Assembly (NCBI GenBank): GCA_004151065.3
Contig: NWUY0300036116.1
Span: 14,375 to 24,959 of the forward strand
DNA length: 10,585 nt
DNA from: Larix sibirica
Taxonomy: Eukaryota; Streptophyta; Pinopsida; Pinales; Pinaceae
Direction of reading: 5' to 3'
The notes beneath the pieces were generated by a model. It ran no database searches. It was not told the DNA's origin and saw only the letters and a list, made by a program, of their open reading frames with translations. The position numbers and the translations under genes were made by a program. Below, piece by piece: positions 8,732 through 10,585 of this stretch (position 1 is its first letter; each line of letters begins with the position of its first letter).

Positions 8732-8783
8732 GAAAAAAAAAATGAAAATGAAAATGGTACAAACTGAAATGAAAATGAAAATG
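8732..8783 (+). repeat. A-rich LINE tail with ATGAAA-type repeats
   Basis: A run of ten A's is followed by a 17-bp block (AAATGAAAATGAAAATG) at 8740-8756. The block is repeated exactly at 8767-8783 after a 10-bp spacer. This marks the 3' end of the LINE. Simple-sequence tails are common in plant LINEs and arise by slippage during cDNA priming. Confidence 0.8.
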
Positions 8784-8800
8784 CTAACAACCTACCACGG

Positions 8801-8948
8801 TTCTGTGTGATAACAGAGCGATGACTCCTGGCAGCGAATATTCTCTTCGGACAGTTTCTGTGTGATAACAGATCGATGACTTCTTACAGTTTACCGTTTC
8901 AATCTGCTCGAACGCAAATGGCATGGCAGCGAATATTCTCTTCGGACA
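8801..8948. repeat. Local direct duplication with internal deletion
   Basis: Two related copies sit side by side. The left end (TTCTGTGTGATAACAG onward, 26 bp) is at 8801-8826 and again at 8856-8881 with one mismatch. The right end (TGGCAGCGAATATTCTCTTC plus five bases, 25 bp) is at 8829-8853 and again at 8924-8948 with no mismatch. Copy 1 is about 54 bp and copy 2 about 93 bp, so copy 1 lacks about 40 bp of the middle. It lies 17 bp past the LINE tail. Confidence 0.9.
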
Positions 8949-8985
8949 TATTTTTGCTTGCTGTGCCTCCGACGAAGAATGAATC

Positions 8986-8996
8986 TATATATATAA
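8986..8996 (+). promoter_or_regulatory. TATA-box-like sequence
   Basis: TATATATATAA lies in a GC-balanced context, and a pyrimidine-rich TCTCAGTCATCC stretch suited to transcription start follows about 20-30 bases downstream. It could drive a transcript rightwards from around 9012-9020. TATA-like runs are frequent by chance in AT-rich plant DNA, and no downstream gene is recognised. Confidence 0.3.
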
Positions 8997-9470
8997 TCTC
9001 GTCCTCGTTCTCAGTCATCCAAATCACGAAAGGCCAGCCTTTCTTCTCAACAAACAGTCACAGTGAAATGTTGGCCTTTTTCTTAAGAAACAGTCTCATA
9101 TTCGGTGTTCACCTTAGCCATGGCTTATTTTTCCATTTGCATGTTGTAACAAATTGTTTATTTTTCGTTTTTCATGCAGTAACACATTGTCTAAACAATA
9201 TGATGTATTAATGGAATCCCAGTACCTACTTTTCATTTCAAAGAAATGCGTATGTATGCAATTTAGTTTATGGGGCAGGCTTAAGTTGAATCGCTTTAAC
9301 GTTTTCTTTTGCAGATTATTTGAAATAAGGTGCCGATCTTGTTCACGAACAGCAAGGAGGTGGATGTGAGGTACCCTTTCAATCCCTGAATGGAGATCCA
9401 TTGCAGCTTCGGGAGAACTAATTGGAACAAGAACTTGTCATCTGCGAGAGACAACATGCATTGATTCACA
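8997..9470 (+). other. Possible 5' exons of an unrecognised host transcript
   Basis: This stretch is less AT-rich than the sequence on its right. It carries two acceptor-like sites with pyrimidine tracts, TTTTTCATGCAG ending at 9179 and TTTTCTTTTGCAG ending at 9314, and a donor-like GAG/GTACCC at 9370/9371. Short frames occur: ATG 9068 for 47 codons (its frame opens further upstream without an ATG), and ATG 9390-TGA 9464 for 24 codons. Neither encodes a recognisable domain. It may be the start of a host gene disrupted or truncated by the nearby insertions, or plain intergenic DNA. Confidence 0.25.
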
Positions 9471-9583
9471 AATCTGGTATGGGTGGGGTTGGGAAGATGG
9501 GTTCGGAGACCAAACTTAATGTAAATGTAATGAGCCATGCTTTAGCCACAAACCTGGTATGGACGATTTTGGGAAGATGGGTT
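9467..9583. repeat. Two-copy 37-bp direct repeat, period 80 bp
   Basis: CACAAATCTGGTAT...GGGAAGATGGGTT at 9467-9503 recurs at 9547-9583 with six mismatches in 37 positions, all between the conserved ends. It looks like an old 80-bp tandem duplication. Confidence 0.75.
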
Positions 9584-9699
9584 AAATTTAGATTTTATAA
9601 AAACAAAATTATAAGATTTCCACCAAAATTCACTATAAAGTCTAAAACTTAGAATAGATAAACAACTCTTTATTTAAAATATGGTTTGGAAACCATTAA

Positions 9700-9930
9700 A
9701 TGTACGAGACTAAAGTGCATGGGTGCATGGTTGTGCACATACATGGTATAAGAAATTATTCCTTTATATCAAAATAGTTGAGAAAAACAATATTAAATAT
9801 TAGATGTCTTATAATTAAATTATGTACCTAGACCTGGACCAAAGTGTATGCTCTTATGAAGGTACATGGTATACAAAATGATTCTTTTGTATCAAAATAG
9901 TTGAGGAAAACAATATCAATGTCTTACAAT
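9700..9930. repeat. Diverged tandem duplication, period about 115-123 bp
   Basis: Copy 1 spans about 9700-9815 and copy 2 about 9826-9930. Shared blocks include ACATGGTATA (9741 and 9864), TATCAAAATAGTTGAG (about 9766 and 9889), AAAACAATAT and ATGTCTTA(T/C)AAT. An 8-bp indel before the last block changes the offset from 123 to 115. Confidence 0.85.
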
Positions 9931-10035
9931 GCTCGTAATATAGCTGTATTAATGAATAATATAACAAATGTTTTCAATTTTATAAAGGTTAAATTTTAAA
10001 AGTTTATATCATATAAAAGGTTACAATGCTATTTT

Positions 10036-10130
10036 TTTTAAGAGAGACATTATAATTTAAAAATGTAGGAGTTGTAATTTTTATTTTATTTTAAGAGACA
10101 TTATAATCTTTAAAAATGTAGAAGTTGCAA
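10036..10130. repeat. Two-copy tandem repeat, period 53 bp
   Basis: TTTTAAGAGAGACATTATAA at 10036 onward is followed by TTAAAAATGTAGGAGTTGTAA. The same order recurs at 10089-10130 as TTTTAAGAGACATTATAATC then TTTAAAAATGTAGAAGTTGC. Differences are a 2-bp AG loss, a 2-bp gain and a few substitutions. Confidence 0.8.
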
Positions 10131-10585
10131 AATATAAATGTGTAAGTGTTTTAATGATCTTTTAATGTTATGTAATTTTTATTATATTATTTTGTGTATA
10201 TATTATATTTAAAATGGTTTTGTATTTTTTTTTGTTAAATTAAGAATTTTTTAATTTTTAGATAAAATTTAAATTTGTAAGATTTAAAAAAAAAAAATTA
10301 TGAGTCATCTTAAATTGCTGAGAGATTTTGATAGTCATGGATATCTTTAGTGTGTAATTGAATTAAAAAAAAATAAATTAAATTATAAAATGATTTCTTC
10401 ATCCATATTTTTGTGTGTGGATCAAAGACATCCTTCAAAAATTTAGAAGCTTTTATGCTCTTAGGTTAGAAAATAGTTATAGCATTAAGGTATAGGACCT
10501 GGCTTCTTTCTAATTGTTAAAAGAAGTGTTTTATTTAGTAAAAGATTTAATAATTTAAAAAAAAAAGGAAGGAGGTGATATATTG

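Larger units (their letters stand above)
2350..8783 (+). mobile_element. Near full-length plant L1-type LINE retrotransposon (decayed)
   Basis: The element shows the full plant L1 plan in one orientation: leader (about 2350-2826), ORF1 with DUF4283 and a CCHC knuckle, ORF2 with endonuclease, reverse transcriptase, zf-RVT and RNase H, a 3' UTR with AATAAA, and an A-rich tail. There are no long terminal repeats, integrase or protease, which excludes an LTR element. The 5' limit is inferred only from the jump in base composition. The 3' limit is the end of the ATGAAA-type tail. I could not find a convincing target-site duplication. Both ORFs carry in-frame stops, so the copy is inactive, but almost the whole coding frame is still readable. 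Confidence 0.85.
9584..10585. other. AT-rich intergenic spacer, no gene seen
   Basis: Long A and T runs and frequent stops occur in all frames. I see no coding content or RNA gene, only the two tandem duplications listed separately and a small 7-bp inverted repeat (ATGGTTT GG AAACCAT, 9681-9696). Confidence 0.6.

Noticed and set aside
8349-8810. 153-codon frame running through the end of ORF2 and its 3' UTR
   Set aside because: It is the ORF2 frame continued past the one-base loss near 8366; the family motif HIYREFNSEAD is in the other frame, which ends at 8536.
9422-9652. 76-codon plus-strand open frame
   Set aside because: It spans the 37-bp direct repeat and runs into AT-rich spacer, with no domain or start context to support it.

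Overview
The window looks like intergenic, transposon-rich DNA of a seed plant. It shows an L1-type LINE with a DUF4283/zinc-knuckle ORF1 and an ORF2 carrying endonuclease, reverse transcriptase, zf-RVT and RNase H domains, which is a plant combination. It also shows a CACTA-like terminus and long AT-rich spacers with diverged tandem duplications. No intact protein-coding gene, rRNA, tRNA or CRISPR array is visible. I cannot name the species.

Layout. 1-185: one end of a probable CACTA DNA transposon whose body lies off the left edge. 186-1600: remains of an old LINE in two opposed pieces, an ORF1 piece (DUF4283) on the minus strand and an RNase H tail on the plus strand ending in an A-run. 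This is the geometry expected of a 5' inversion by twin priming. 1600-2350: AT-rich spacer with a three-unit tandem repeat. About 2350-8783: a near full-length plant LINE on the plus strand, with a T-rich 5' leader, ORF1 (2827-4425, seven in-frame stops), ORF2 (4419-8536, four in-frame stops and three single-base shifts), a 3' UTR with AATAAA, and an A-rich ATGAAA-type tail. 8801-8948: a local duplication. 8986-9470: a moderately GC-balanced stretch with a TATA-like box and acceptor-like sites, possibly the 5' part of a host transcript but unproven. 9470-10585: AT-rich spacer with three further short tandem duplications.

How the parts relate. In the main LINE, ORF1 would supply the RNA-binding protein, and ORF2 the target nicking (endonuclease), cDNA synthesis (reverse transcriptase) and RNA removal (RNase H). 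Every in-frame stop can be explained by one transition (C to T on either strand), and only three small indels are evident. The copy therefore looks like a once-complete element decayed mainly by deamination, now non-autonomous. The older fragment at 186-1600 shares both domains but is clearly a different, more decayed copy. The window is best read as nested and successive transposon insertions; I see no convincing new biological system.
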